Of a stretch of 64,000 nt of DNA, positions 40,008-49,196 are shown one piece after another. The translations under genes were made by a program, and so were the position numbers. The stretch is from JAWMQL01 sp033283165. GTDB lineage: Bacteria; Pseudomonadota; Gammaproteobacteria; Pseudomonadales; Halieaceae. A model generated the notes under the pieces. That model was given only the letters and a program-made list of their open reading frames with translations, was not told the DNA's origin and made no database searches. Location: assembly GCA_033283165.1 (NCBI GenBank), contig JAWMQL010000002.1, positions 1 through 64,000 on the forward strand. The letters run 5' to 3'. The first letter of the stretch is position 1; every line of letters starts with the position of its first letter.

Positions 40008-41192
40008 CAGGACGGCGGCGACGGCCCGGGCCAGGTGACCGATGTTGCGCTCGTTAACCCCGGCCACGTTGATCCGCGAGGAGTCCAGCATGTAGACGCT
40101 GTGCTCTTCCCGCAGCCTGATCGCCTGCCCGGCGCTGAGCCCGAGAAAGGAAAACATGCCTTTTTCATGGCGGATAAAACTGAAGTCGCGCCCGGTGGCC
40201 GCGCTGAGCTGATCGTCCAGCGCCGCGCGCAGGCCGTTGATGCGCGCGCACATACCCTGCAGTTCCTCTCGCCACAGCGCATTCAGCGCCGGGTCGGACA
40301 GGACCCGGCCGGCCAGCAGTGCCCCGTGTGCCGGGGGCATGGAATAAACCCGCCGGGCCGCCACCTTGGCCTGGCTCAGGATGGCGCGGGCATTGTCGGC
40401 GTCGCTGCCCACGAACACCGCCGCCCCGGTACGCTCGCGGTACAGGCCCAGGTTCTTGGAGCAGGAGGCGGCGATGATGACCTCCGGCAGGCGCGACACC
40501 AGCAGGCGCAGCCCCGCGGCATCTTCCTCCAGCCCGTCACCCAGGCCCTGGTAGGCAATGTCCACCATCGGCACGAAACCCTGCCCCTCGGCCATGGCCG
40601 CAATTTCCTGCCACTGTGCGGGATTCAGGTCCGCGCCGCTGGGATTGTGGCAGCAGCCGTGCAACAGCACGATCTCGCCGCTACCCGCCTCACGCAAATC
40701 CTCCCGCATGGCCTCGAAATCCACCCCGTGGGTGGCGGGATCGTAGTAGCGGTAGGTGCGGAACTCCAGGCCGACACTGCCCAGCAGGGGAATGTGCACC
40801 GGCCAGGTCGGATCCGATACCCAAACCCGGTTGCCGGGCGCGGCAACCTGGATAATCTCGGCCCCGATCCGCAGGGCCCCGCAGCCGCCGGGCGTCTGGA
40901 TACTGGTTACGCGACCGGCCGCCAGGGCGTCGCTGTCCTCTCCCAGCAACAGGCTTTGTATCCCGCGGTTGAACTGGTCGTCCCCGGCCGGTGGCAGGTA
41001 AGCCTTGCTCAGTTCCTCGTCCACCAGCGCTCGCTGGGCACGACGAACCGCCTCGAACACCGGGCACAGGCCATTCTCGTCCATGTAGATACCGACCGTC
41101 AGGTCGACCTTGTCCGGGTTCGGGTCCGCCTTGGCCCGGGCCGCCAGGCCCAGGATGGGGTCGTCAGGTAATTGTTCCAGTTGCTCCAGCAT
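40005..41192 (-). CDS. Aromatic/aspartate aminotransferase (class I)
   Basis: A 395-residue PLP enzyme of the AspC/TyrB family. Motifs: the opening DPILGLAARAKADPNPDKVDLTVGIYMDE, HGCCHNPSGADL, the Asp-x-x-Tyr VDIAYQGLGDG and the PLP lysine in SCSKNLGLYRERTG. It transaminates aspartate or aromatic amino acids with 2-oxoglutarate. AspC and TyrB cannot be told apart by eye. It ends in the repeat cluster at 39895-40007. 28 bp separate its start from pepD. Confidence 0.9.
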   Translation of the reverse strand: MLEQLEQLPDDPILGLAARAKADPNPDKVDLTVGIYMDENGLCPVFEAVRRAQRALVDEELSKAYLPPAGDDQFNRGIQSLLLGEDSDALAAGRVTSIQTPGGCGALRIGAEIIQVAAPGNRVWVSDPTWPVHIPLLGSVGLEFRTYRYYDPATHGVDFEAMREDLREAGSGEIVLLHGCCHNPSGADLNPAQWQEIAAMAEGQGFVPMVDIAYQGLGDGLEEDAAGLRLLVSRLPEVIIAASCSKNLGLYRERTGAAVFVGSDADNARAILSQAKVAARRVYSMPPAHGALLAGRVLSDPALNALWREELQGMCARINGLRAALDDQLSAATGRDFSFIRHEKGMFSFLGLSAGQAIRLREEHSVYMLDSSRINVAGVNERNIGHLARAVAAVL

Positions 41193-41220
41193 ATGCTCCT
41201 CGCTGTCTTTGGCAGCGGCC

Positions 41221-42657
41221 CTACATGCGGGCCAGTAACCGGGTCAGCAGCAACCAGAAAGGCGCTACCGTGTCTATTCTAAGCCGCTCCGTGGGCGAGT
41301 GGGCGCCGCGGATTGTGGGCCCGAAGGACAGGATGTCCAGGTCGGGTTTTTTGCTCTTCAGGATGCCACACTCAAGGCCGGCATGGATCGCCTTGACCGC
41401 GGGTTCGAAACCAAACAATTCCCGGTGCAGTTCACTGGCCTGCCGCAGCAACGGGCTGTCGAATACCGGTTCCCAGCCCGGGTAGCCCGGATCGGTCTCC
41501 ACCTCGAGCTCGAAAGCGGCGGCGATGCCCAGTACCATCTGCTGCAGGGGTTCGCTTTGCGCCTCGTTGAAAAACCGGTAACTGGACTCCAGGAACAGTT
41601 TGCCGTCCAGCAGCCGCAGCACCGCCAGGTTGACGCTGAGATCCACCAGGTCCGCCGGCTGGGCCAGGCTGTAGGCCTGGGCGCCGTGGGGCATGGCCGC
41701 CACCAGTTGCAACAGCGCGTTGCTGTCTGCCGAACCCAGCACCGAGAGTGGTTCCGCGGGCGCCAGGGTCAGTTCCAGATCCTTGTCGGCCGGCGGCAGA
41801 TAGCCCAACCACTGTGCCGGCAGTTTTTCCACGCGCTGGCGCAGAATCGATTCGGCATCGGCGGGGCAGGTAAACACGGCCCGCGCCTCACGCGGTATCA
41901 CGTTGTGGGCGACGCCGGAGTCAAACGACCCCAGCTGCAAGCCATCGATCCCGTGCAGGAACTGGCCCAGCAATTTGATTGCGTTACCCAGTTGCTCGTG
42001 AATCTGCACCCCGGAATGGCCCCCCGCCAGACCCTTGAGCGACACCTGCCAGAATTCCCCGCTCTGCGGCGCGCCGGCAAACTCGCGCCGGAACTGCCAG
42101 CCCGCACCGCCGGCACAACCGATGTACAGTTCCTCCCAGTCCTCGGTGTCCAGATTCAGCATGCGATCGCCGCTGAGCATACCGCCATCCAGGTTCAGGG
42201 CGCCGCCCAGCCCGGTTTCCTCGTCGACGGTGAACAACAGTTCCAGCGCCGGGTGATCCACCTCCGGATCCGTCATCAGGGCCAACGCCGCGGCGCAACC
42301 GATGCCGTTGTCCGCGCCGAGGGTAGTCCGGTCCGCCTGCAACCAGCCGTCCACCACCCGCAGATCCAGCGGATCGCGGCTGAAGTCGTGTTCCTTGTCC
42401 TCGGTTTTCACCGTCACCATGTCCAGGTGGTTCTGGACCACGACGGTGCCGCTACCCTCTCGTCCCGCGCTGGCAGGCACCCGCACCACCACGTTGCCCA
42501 CCGCGTCCGTCTGCCAGCTGCATCCCGCCTGCTCGGCACAGTCGATCACGTACTGGCGCACCGCCTGCTCTTCCCGCGAGGGTCGGGGTATCTGGGTGAT
42601 GCGATAAAAATGCTGCCACAAATGGGCCGGGGTGTCGGGGTAGTTCTCTGGCTTCAT
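41221..42657 (-). CDS. pepD: Aminoacyl-histidine dipeptidase PepD (M20 family)
   Basis: A 478-residue zinc dipeptidase that cleaves Xaa-His and other dipeptides in the cytosol. It has metal and catalytic motifs VVVQNHLDMVTVK, LGADNGIGCAAAL, FTVDEETGLGGA with the general-base Glu pair, LNLDTEDWEE and the late HAGLECG. The length and N-terminus (PAHLWQHFYRITQIPRPS) match E. coli PepD. Located upstream of the aminotransferase on the same strand, so probably co-transcribed. Confidence 0.94.
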   Translation of the reverse strand: MKPENYPDTPAHLWQHFYRITQIPRPSREEQAVRQYVIDCAEQAGCSWQTDAVGNVVVRVPASAGREGSGTVVVQNHLDMVTVKTEDKEHDFSRDPLDLRVVDGWLQADRTTLGADNGIGCAAALALMTDPEVDHPALELLFTVDEETGLGGALNLDGGMLSGDRMLNLDTEDWEELYIGCAGGAGWQFRREFAGAPQSGEFWQVSLKGLAGGHSGVQIHEQLGNAIKLLGQFLHGIDGLQLGSFDSGVAHNVIPREARAVFTCPADAESILRQRVEKLPAQWLGYLPPADKDLELTLAPAEPLSVLGSADSNALLQLVAAMPHGAQAYSLAQPADLVDLSVNLAVLRLLDGKLFLESSYRFFNEAQSEPLQQMVLGIAAAFELEVETDPGYPGWEPVFDSPLLRQASELHRELFGFEPAVKAIHAGLECGILKSKKPDLDILSFGPTIRGAHSPTERLRIDTVAPFWLLLTRLLARM

Positions 42658-42744
42658 GTCGCGCTTCCACTGGCGAGGGGGCGATTATACCGGACAGCCC
42701 AGAGCCTGTGTTAGTCTGCCCCCGCAGTGCCCCGCGGAGAGAAC

Positions 42745-43320
42745 ATGAACAAGCAATACATCAGCGCCCAGCAACTGCTCGAGGACTCTTTCCACCTGGG
42801 TCTGGCCGTCTACGAGAGCGGCTTTCGCCCCGACTGCATCGTCGGTATATGGCGCGGCGGCGCGCCGGTGGGAATCGCCGTGCACGAACTGTTCGCGGTG
42901 CTCGGCGCGGACTGCGACAACCAGGCTATCCGCACCGCCTCCTACAGCGGCATCGGCCAGCGTGAACAGGCCGTGCAGTTGTGGGGACTGGAGGCCATCA
43001 GCGCTCATTGCCGACCAGGCCGACGTATCCTTCTGGTCGATGACGTCCACGATTCGGGCCTGTCGCTGTTGCACGCCCGTGCGGCGATTGTCGCCGCTTC
43101 ACCCGGCGGGGCACCGGATATCCGCACCGCGACGCCCTACTTCAAACCGGGCTACAACCAGGCGCCGACGGCGCCGGACTATTTCCTCCATGAAACCGAC
43201 GACTGGCTGGTTTTTCCCCACGAACTGGCCGGCCTGAGCGCAGCCGAGGTGCTGGCCAACAAACCGGGGCTGGAGGCGATTGCGCGGTACCTGCCGCCTG
43301 TTGGGGAAAACGACAGCTGA
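42745..43320 (+). CDS. Purine-type phosphoribosyltransferase
   Basis: A 191-residue PRTase with the PRPP-binding loop RRILLVDDVHDSGLSL and an early IVGIWRGGAPVG loop. The C-terminal segment APDYFLHETDDWLVFPHEL is typical of hypoxanthine/guanine or xanthine PRTase-like proteins in proteobacteria. It salvages a base with PRPP; the base is uncertain. ATG 42745 follows CGGAGAG. It is divergent from pepD. Confidence 0.85.
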   Translation: MNKQYISAQQLLEDSFHLGLAVYESGFRPDCIVGIWRGGAPVGIAVHELFAVLGADCDNQAIRTASYSGIGQREQAVQLWGLEAISAHCRPGRRILLVDDVHDSGLSLLHARAAIVAASPGGAPDIRTATPYFKPGYNQAPTAPDYFLHETDDWLVFPHELAGLSAAEVLANKPGLEAIARYLPPVGENDS

Positions 43321-43339
43321 TTGCGCAATATTCACATAT

Positions 43340-43383
43340 TTAGCGAGAACTATTTACCTGGCTGCCAGTCTTAGCGGGAACTA
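43340..43383. promoter_or_regulatory. Direct repeats TTAGCGRGAACTA upstream of a small gene
   Basis: TTAGCGAGAACTA (43340-43352) and TTAGCGGGAACTA (43371-43383) differ at one base and start 31 bp apart, about three helical turns. They lie 43-86 bp upstream of the small gene at 43426 and look like an activator site pair. Confidence 0.35.
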
Positions 43384-43425
43384 GACTTGCAATGTGCAAG
43401 GTGTAAAACCAGCAAGAGCATTACC

Positions 43426-43611
43426 ATGAACAAACGAAAGGCAGAGAAGGCGAGCCTCGTGGAGTTTCTGCGCAGCATCAAGTTCGAGCACGCAGAGTCA
43501 ACTGACAACAAAACCGAACACACCGGCCGTTTCGCTCATTTTTACCCGCGGGTTCGCACCGGCGCCAAGCCGACCGCGGAAGACACGCAGTTGGTGCGCA
43601 GCGCCAACTGA
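43426..43611 (+). CDS. Small basic protein, unknown
   Basis: A 61-residue soluble protein, Lys/Arg/His rich (MNKRKAEKASLVEFLRSIKFEH, RFAHFYPRVRTGAK). There are no membrane or signal segments. ATG 43426 is preferred over the in-frame TTG 43387. The gap before it carries the TTAGCGRGAACTA repeats. It converges with the lipase-like gene, 7 bp apart. Function unknown. The distinct promoter repeats support a real gene. Confidence 0.5.
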   Translation: MNKRKAEKASLVEFLRSIKFEHAESTDNKTEHTGRFAHFYPRVRTGAKPTAEDTQLVRSAN

Positions 43612-43618
43612 GTTTACC

Positions 43619-44449
43619 TCACGTCAGGCGCACGAAAGGCCTGAGGCGTTCACTTGTGCAGATCTCCCAGCGCTGATGGGGCTCCACCAGGTGGTTGGCG
43701 ATAACTGCAAATACCAGTGGATTGAACGGGAAGCCGACGTGACTGGCCATCACTGCGATATTCGTGGTCCACGCCGGATCGGCCTCGCAGCGCGCGATAC
43801 CCGCACCGACAATACCGTCTGATTCGCTGTACAGGGCAAGAACAGGCACCTTCAGTTCGCCGTGACTGTAGGTGTAGTTGATCCAGCGTTCCAGCGCGGC
43901 CTCGTCGACCTCAACCTCGTCGTTGTAGAAACGTCCCAGCACGTTATACAACGCGGTTCCACGGGGATCGCCATACGGTGTGCCCAGCGTGATCACCTGC
44001 CGCACCAGGTGCGGGAACCGGTGCGCCAGGGCCACCGAGTACAGGCCGCCAAGGCTCCAGCCGATCAGGGTGATTTTGCGGCCATTTCTCTGGTACTCCT
44101 CCTCCAGCCGCTCCCCGATCCGGGTTTCGGTCTCGAAGCGGTGGTCGAGGAAATCGTCCAGGCTCCTGGGGCGCACTTCCGCCGCGTTACGTCCCATACC
44201 CCAGGGTATGGCATTGTAGCCGCGTTCGGTCAGCAGCTTGCGCAATCGCGCGGTGGAGCCGTCGGCGCCCATGAAGCCGGGAATGGTCATGATGGTGTGG
44301 CCATCCCCCCGGGGCAGGTTCTTCAGCAGGGGACCGGCCAGAAAACTGCTGCCGATCTCCAGGAACACACGGCCCAGCTCCGAAATGCTGTGGCGCAGTT
44401 GTGGCGGTCGCAAATCCTGGTGGAATGCGACCGGTTGGGCTACGGCCAT
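43619..44449 (-). CDS. Alpha/beta hydrolase, lipase/esterase-like
   Basis: A 276-residue protein with an alpha/beta hydrolase core. The nucleophile elbow is GWSLGG (Ser about 133), a likely acid is in YSESDGIVG, and the His is in MASHVGFPFNP. HTIMTIPGFMGADGST forms the oxyanion region. No signal peptide, so cytosolic or membrane-peripheral. A 21-bp palindrome sits 13 bp upstream of its ATG. The substrate is unknown; short-chain or polyhydroxyalkanoate-type esters are possible. Confidence 0.8.
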   Translation of the reverse strand: MAVAQPVAFHQDLRPPQLRHSISELGRVFLEIGSSFLAGPLLKNLPRGDGHTIMTIPGFMGADGSTARLRKLLTERGYNAIPWGMGRNAAEVRPRSLDDFLDHRFETETRIGERLEEEYQRNGRKITLIGWSLGGLYSVALAHRFPHLVRQVITLGTPYGDPRGTALYNVLGRFYNDEVEVDEAALERWINYTYSHGELKVPVLALYSESDGIVGAGIARCEADPAWTTNIAVMASHVGFPFNPLVFAVIANHLVEPHQRWEICTSERLRPFVRLT

Positions 44450-44461
44450 GTAATCCCCCTG

Positions 44462-44482
44462 AATGTAGGTAATGCCTACATT
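44462..44482. promoter_or_regulatory. AATGTAGG-N5-CCTACATT operator-like palindrome
   Basis: Perfect 8-bp arms with a 5-bp spacer, 13 bp upstream of the hydrolase ATG. The position and symmetry resemble a TetR- or MarR-type repressor site, but no such regulator is adjacent. Confidence 0.45.
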
Positions 44483-44603
44483 GTCGCGGCAAGTGGCCCA
44501 ACTTTACACCCGATCCCACCCTGCCTGGTTTAATTTTTTATGCTACGATTGAGGGCTTTGTACCTGTTCAACCCATCGTAAGCAACCCGTCCAGGCCAGG
44601 ATC

Positions 44604-45335
44604 GTGAGCGAGCAACGAGACACCATCTATGCCGACCCGGTGGGCGAACCCGGCCTGTTCGCCTTTGATGACAGCGTGGCCCGAGTGTTCCCGGACATGA
44701 TCCGGCGTTCGGTCCCCGGTTATACCACCATCATCGCGATGACCGGCCTGCTGGCCGGACGCTTCGCTTCGCCGGGCAGCCGCCTGTACGACCTGGGCTG
44801 TTCCCTGGGGGCGTCGACCCTGGCCATGCGGCAACAGGTCCGGCATGGGGACTGCCGGATCATCGCCGTCGACAATTCGGAGCCGATGCTGGAACGCTGC
44901 CGCACCATCGTCGACACCGACAGCCACGAACTGCCGGTGGAACTGCACCGCGCCGACCTGCAGGACGTCAGCATCGAGGACGCCTCGGTGGTGGTCCTCA
45001 ACTTCACCCTGCAATTCATTCCCCGTGAACAGCGCGACCGGGTGATCGCCGGCATTTACGCCGGCCTGCGTCCGGGCGGCATCATGGTACTGTCGGAGAA
45101 GGTCACCTTCGAGGACCCGCACCTTGACCAGCTCAACATCGAGCTGCACCACCAGTTCAAGCTGGCCAACGGCTACAGCGAGCTGGAGGTTGCCAGGAAA
45201 CGCAGCGCCCTGGAGCAGGTGCTGCTGCCGGAGACTCTGGCGCGGCACCGGCAGCGCATCGCCGACGCCGGCTTCGGCAGTTGCGACGTCTGGTTCCAGT
45301 GCTTCAACTTCGCCTCCCTCATCGCCCTGAAATGA
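44604..45335 (+). CDS. cmoA: Carboxy-S-adenosyl-L-methionine synthase CmoA
   Basis: A 243-residue Rossmann methyltransferase-fold enzyme that makes carboxy-SAM from SAM and prephenate. Typical features are FDDSVARVFPDMIRRSVPGY, the SAM loop YDLGCSLGAST, VVLNFTLQFIP and the late GYSELEVARKRSALE. GTG start 44604. The stop overlaps the cmoB start (ATGA). Together the pair makes the 5-carboxymethoxyuridine wobble modification in tRNA. Confidence 0.95.
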   Translation: MSEQRDTIYADPVGEPGLFAFDDSVARVFPDMIRRSVPGYTTIIAMTGLLAGRFASPGSRLYDLGCSLGASTLAMRQQVRHGDCRIIAVDNSEPMLERCRTIVDTDSHELPVELHRADLQDVSIEDASVVVLNFTLQFIPREQRDRVIAGIYAGLRPGGIMVLSEKVTFEDPHLDQLNIELHHQFKLANGYSELEVARKRSALEQVLLPETLARHRQRIADAGFGSCDVWFQCFNFASLIALK

Positions 45336-46303
45336 TCGACTACCAGCCCCTGCTCGAGCGCTGGCGCGACGGTGCGCTGGCACCCTGGGCCGACACGCTG
45401 CCGGAGCGACTGGCGGCGGGCCTGTCGACCCGGCGCTACGGTGACCTGCCGCGCTGGCTGGCGGCCCTGGAGGCCCTGCCCGAGATCGCTGCGGACAGGA
45501 TCTACCTGGACCGTGACCGGGTGGGCGCGGCAACGGATTCAGCCCTGGAGGCCGATACGGCCGCCACCCTGCGGGAACAGCTTCAGGCCCTGCATCCCTG
45601 GCGCAAGGGACCGTTTGAGCTGTTCGGCGTACACATCGATACCGAGTGGCGCTCGGACTGGAAGTGGCAGCGCCTGGCTGACCGGATCGACAACCTGGAT
45701 GGCCGCCGGGTACTGGACGTCGGCTGCGGCAGCGGCTACCACTGCTGGCGCATGGCCGGGGCCGGCGCCGCGGAGGTGATCGGCATCGACCCGACCCCGC
45801 TGTTCGTCATGCAGTTCTGGGCCCTGCAGAACTACCTGCGGGACGACCGGGTGTGGGTGCTGCCCGCGGGGATCGAACACCTGCCCCCGAAGCTGCAGGC
45901 CTTTGACACCACCTTTTCCATGGGCGTGCTGTACCACCGCCGCTCGCCCCTGGACCACCTGCTGGAATTGAAGGACACCCTGCGCCCCGGCGGCCAGCTG
46001 GTGCTGGAGACCCTGGTCATCGACGGGAGGCCGGGCGAGGCCCTGGTCCCCGAGGGGCGTTACGCGCGCATGGGCAACGTCTGGTTCCTGCCATCCTGCG
46101 ACACCCTGCTCGGCTGGCTGCGCAAGGTCGGCTTCCGCAAGCCCGCGGTCATCGATGTCACGGTCACCAGTACAGAGGAACAGCGTTCGACCGACTGGAT
46201 GTGCTTCCACTCCCTGGCGGACTTTCTCGATCCGTCTGATTCCACCAAAACCGTCGAAGGCCACCCCGCCCCACGACGCGCCATCCTCACTGCCTACGCC
46301 TGA
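45332..46303 (+). CDS. cmoB: tRNA U34 carboxymethyltransferase CmoB
   Basis: A 323-residue enzyme that transfers the carboxymethyl group of carboxy-SAM to 5-hydroxyuridine-34 of tRNA. It has HPWRKGPFELFGVHIDTEWRSDWKW, the SAM motif VLDVGCGSGYHCWRM, MGVLYHRRSPLDHL and the C-terminal RSTDWMCFHSLADFLD. It follows cmoA with a 4-bp overlap. Downstream the two structured repeats lie between it and the convergent lon. Confidence 0.96.
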   Translation: MIDYQPLLERWRDGALAPWADTLPERLAAGLSTRRYGDLPRWLAALEALPEIAADRIYLDRDRVGAATDSALEADTAATLREQLQALHPWRKGPFELFGVHIDTEWRSDWKWQRLADRIDNLDGRRVLDVGCGSGYHCWRMAGAGAAEVIGIDPTPLFVMQFWALQNYLRDDRVWVLPAGIEHLPPKLQAFDTTFSMGVLYHRRSPLDHLLELKDTLRPGGQLVLETLVIDGRPGEALVPEGRYARMGNVWFLPSCDTLLGWLRKVGFRKPAVIDVTVTSTEEQRSTDWMCFHSLADFLDPSDSTKTVEGHPAPRRAILTAYA

Positions 46304-46336
46304 AATTTCAGATTCTTCACCATCTAAGCCGGGAAC

Positions 46337-46440
46337 CGGGGCGGGTTACGCCTGCAGGGACCGCTGAAAGCGGGGCGTCCTGCCCAGCTTGACGGCGGCC
46401 GTCCTGGCCGCCGACACCCCTGCAGGCGTAACCCGCCCCG
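46337..46440 (+). repeat. Structured palindromic repeat, copy 2
   Basis: Outer stem 46337-46359 with 46418-46440 is 23 bp and perfect. The inner core (ACCGC...AGCGGGGCGTCC, GCCCAGCTTG, CGGCGGCC...GGCCGCCG) closely matches copy 1, while the outer stem sequence is different. It lies 34 bp after cmoB in the cmoB-lon convergent gap. Confidence 0.9.
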
Positions 46441-46489
46441 TCTCCCTCCCCAAGGTGCGAGATTCTAGATTCAGCTTACGAAGTGATGC

Positions 46490-46609
46490 GGCTGTCGGGA
46501 TGGGGTGGTGTCTTTGGAGATGTCAGCGGCCAGGGATGGCCGCTGTCAAGCTGGACATGGATGTCCCGCTTTACGCGGTCCCCATAGACACCACCCTATC
46601 GCGGCAGCC
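46490..46609 (-). repeat. Structured palindromic repeat, copy 3 (inverted)
   Basis: Read on the minus strand it has the same core order as copies 1 and 2. The outer stem is GGGTGGTGTCT (46503-46513) with 46586-46596, extended with few mismatches to GGCTG/CAGCC at the ends. The inner hairpins have changed in pairs: GGACAT-CC-ATGTCC and CAGCGGCC...GGCCGCTG. It lies 29 bp past the lon stop. With copy 2 it fills the 46304-46638 gap; no gene was seen there. Confidence 0.88.
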
Positions 46610-46638
46610 AGTGGCGCTACAGAGAAGAAGTCGATACT

Positions 46639-49062
46639 TCAGTGCAGTGATTTCTCACGCCGATGCTCGTGGAACACGTACTCGAACACCTCGCGGTAGT
46701 TGCGCGCGAAATGCACGTTGATCCCGTCCCGCAGGTAATCCGGCAATTCCTCGAAATCGCGCCGGTTGCCGTGGGGCAGGATGAGTTCCATGATCCGGGA
46801 GCGCCGCGCCGCGATGACTTTCTCGCGAATGCCGCCCACCGGCAGGACCTGACCGGTGAGGGTCAGTTCTCCGGTCATGGCCAGCGGCCGCTTGATGCGT
46901 TCCTTGCGGGCCAGTGACACCAGGGCCGTAGCCATGGTGATACCGGCGCTGGGCCCGTCCTTTGGCGTGGCACCCTCTGGCACGTGCAGGTGCACCATGC
47001 TCATGTCGAAGAAATCCAGGTCGCAGCCGTAATCCTTCAGGTGACTGATCACATAGCTGTAGGCGATCTCCGCCGACTCCTTCATCACGTCGCCCAGTTT
47101 TCCGGTCAGCTTGAAGCCCCGATTCAGGGTGTGAATCTGGGACGACTCGACAGCCAGGGTGGCGCCGCCCATGGCGGTCCACGCCAGGCCGGTGGCAACC
47201 CCGAGGCCACGCAGGGGTTTTTCCGCGGAAAACGGCGGCTTGCCCAGCAGGTCCTCGATATCCTTCTTGCCGACCCGCAGTTTTTCTTCACGATCGTCCA
47301 GCAGGCGCACAATGGATTTGCGCATGATGCGCGCCAGCTGCTTCTCCAGATTGCGCACCCCCGCCTCGCGACAGTAGGAATCAATAACGTACTTCAGCCC
47401 CGCATCGTTGATTTTCAGCTGTTCCTCGTCCAGGCCATGGCGCTGCAGCTGCTTGGGCCACAGGTGGTTGCGGGCGATAGCCAGTTTTTCCTCCGCCACG
47501 TAGCCGGACAGGCGGATGGTCTCCATCCTGTCCAGCAGCGGCCCGGGTATCGTGTCGAGCTGGTTCGCGGTGCAGATAAACAGGACCTTGGACAGGTCCA
47601 GCCGCAAGTCCAGGTAGTGGTCGAGAAACTCGCTGTTCTGCTCCGGGTCCAGTACCTCCAGCAGGGCGGAGGCGGGATCGCCCTGAAAGGACGCGCCAAC
47701 CTTGTCGATCTCATCCAGCATGATCACCGGGTTCGACACCTCGACCTCTTTCAAAGCCTGCACGAACTTGCCGGGCATGGCGCCGATATAGGTGCGGCGA
47801 TGGCCCTTGATCTCCGCCTCGTCGCGCATGCCGCCGAGGCTGAATCGGTAGAACTCGCGCCCGAGGGCGTCCGCCACGGAGCGCCCGATACTGGTCTTGC
47901 CCACACCTGGCGGACCGACCAGCAACAGGATGGAACCGGCGATCTCGCCGCGGAAAGCACCCACGGCCAGGAACTCCAGGATGCGCGCTTTGACGTCCTC
48001 CAGGCCATCGTGGTGCTCATTGAGCACCCCCCGGGCGTGGTCCAGTTCCAGGTTGTCCTCTGACGTGATACCCCAGGGCACCTGCGTCGCCCAGTCGAGG
48101 TAGTTACGGGTGACACCGTACTCGGGCGATCCGGTTTCCAGCACGGAAAGCTTGTGCAATTCCTCCTGGATACGCTTCTCCACCGGCTCGGGCATGTCCA
48201 GCTCACGGATACGGGCCTCGAAGATCTCCACGTCCGAGGTGCGGTCGTCCTTGGAAATACCCAGTTCCTTCTGGATGATCTTGAGCTGCTCGCGGAGGAA
48301 GAATTCGCGTTGCTGATCACTGACTTTTTCGTTCACCTGGCTGGTGATCCGGCCCTGCAGTTCCGCCACCTCGCGCTCCTTGCGCAGCAGCTGCAGGACT
48401 TTCTCCATTCGCGAGCGCAGTGGCAGGGTGTCCAGGATCTCCTGCAACTGCTCGCCCTTGGCGGTGGTCAGGGCAGCGGAGAAATCCGCCAGCAGGCCGG
48501 GCTCGTTGGGACTGAAATTACCCATGTACTGTTTCAATTCGGCGCTGTACAAGGGGTTGAGCGACAGCAGTTCCTTGAGTTCCTTGATCAGGGCCATCGC
48601 GTAGGCCTTGATCTCGTCGGAGTCCCGGTCACCCTGGCTGCGCGGATACTCGACCTGGACCAGGTAGGGGGGACGATCGTTCAGCCAGCGAACGACCCGG
48701 AAGCGCTTGACACCCTGGGCCAGGAACTGCCCCGGATTCTGCATCGCCACATGCGATTGGTGCAGGCGCACGACACAGCCGATTTCCGGGAACTGTCTCG
48801 GATCCAGGTCCTTACCGTTGGCATGCTCCACGTAGCTGAGGCCGAGCAGGCTGGTGCCACTGTCCGCCACGCCCTTGAGTGTGCTTTCCCATTGTTGGGC
48901 ATTGATGGCCACCGGCTGCACCTGGCCGGGGAAGAACGGCCGCGAGGGAACCGGCATCAAATAGAGGGTGTCCGGTAACACATCGTCGGCCACCGCGGGG
49001 GTACGCTGCTCCCCCTCCGGCGCGACCAGTTCTGCATCAATCGGCTGTTCGTCGTCTGTCAT
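46639..49062 (-). CDS. lon: ATP-dependent protease Lon
   Basis: An 807-residue Lon protease. N-terminal substrate-binding domain (about 25-220), coiled region, AAA+ domain (Walker A GPPGVGKTS, Walker B VIMLDEIDK) and C-terminal Ser-Lys protease (catalytic Ser in KDGPSAGITM, Lys in VGGIREKVIAARRS). It degrades misfolded and regulatory proteins. ATG 49062 (MTDDEQP) is used; ATG 49068 is two codons upstream. The N-terminus is acidic (PEGEQRTP). The gene is convergent with cmoB across the structured repeats. Confidence 0.96.
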   Translation of the reverse strand: MTDDEQPIDAELVAPEGEQRTPAVADDVLPDTLYLMPVPSRPFFPGQVQPVAINAQQWESTLKGVADSGTSLLGLSYVEHANGKDLDPRQFPEIGCVVRLHQSHVAMQNPGQFLAQGVKRFRVVRWLNDRPPYLVQVEYPRSQGDRDSDEIKAYAMALIKELKELLSLNPLYSAELKQYMGNFSPNEPGLLADFSAALTTAKGEQLQEILDTLPLRSRMEKVLQLLRKEREVAELQGRITSQVNEKVSDQQREFFLREQLKIIQKELGISKDDRTSDVEIFEARIRELDMPEPVEKRIQEELHKLSVLETGSPEYGVTRNYLDWATQVPWGITSEDNLELDHARGVLNEHHDGLEDVKARILEFLAVGAFRGEIAGSILLLVGPPGVGKTSIGRSVADALGREFYRFSLGGMRDEAEIKGHRRTYIGAMPGKFVQALKEVEVSNPVIMLDEIDKVGASFQGDPASALLEVLDPEQNSEFLDHYLDLRLDLSKVLFICTANQLDTIPGPLLDRMETIRLSGYVAEEKLAIARNHLWPKQLQRHGLDEEQLKINDAGLKYVIDSYCREAGVRNLEKQLARIMRKSIVRLLDDREEKLRVGKKDIEDLLGKPPFSAEKPLRGLGVATGLAWTAMGGATLAVESSQIHTLNRGFKLTGKLGDVMKESAEIAYSYVISHLKDYGCDLDFFDMSMVHLHVPEGATPKDGPSAGITMATALVSLARKERIKRPLAMTGELTLTGQVLPVGGIREKVIAARRSRIMELILPHGNRRDFEELPDYLRDGINVHFARNYREVFEYVFHEHRREKSLH

Positions 49063-49196
49063 GCACATCTTTCCTCTGGGATACAGGCCTGATATGGGGC
49101 TCGGGACGGCGAAAATCAAGCAAATACTGCCACCGGCCTACTCACAACTGACACCGGTCCAAGTATAATCCGCTACCTTTCCCGCACAGACAAAGC

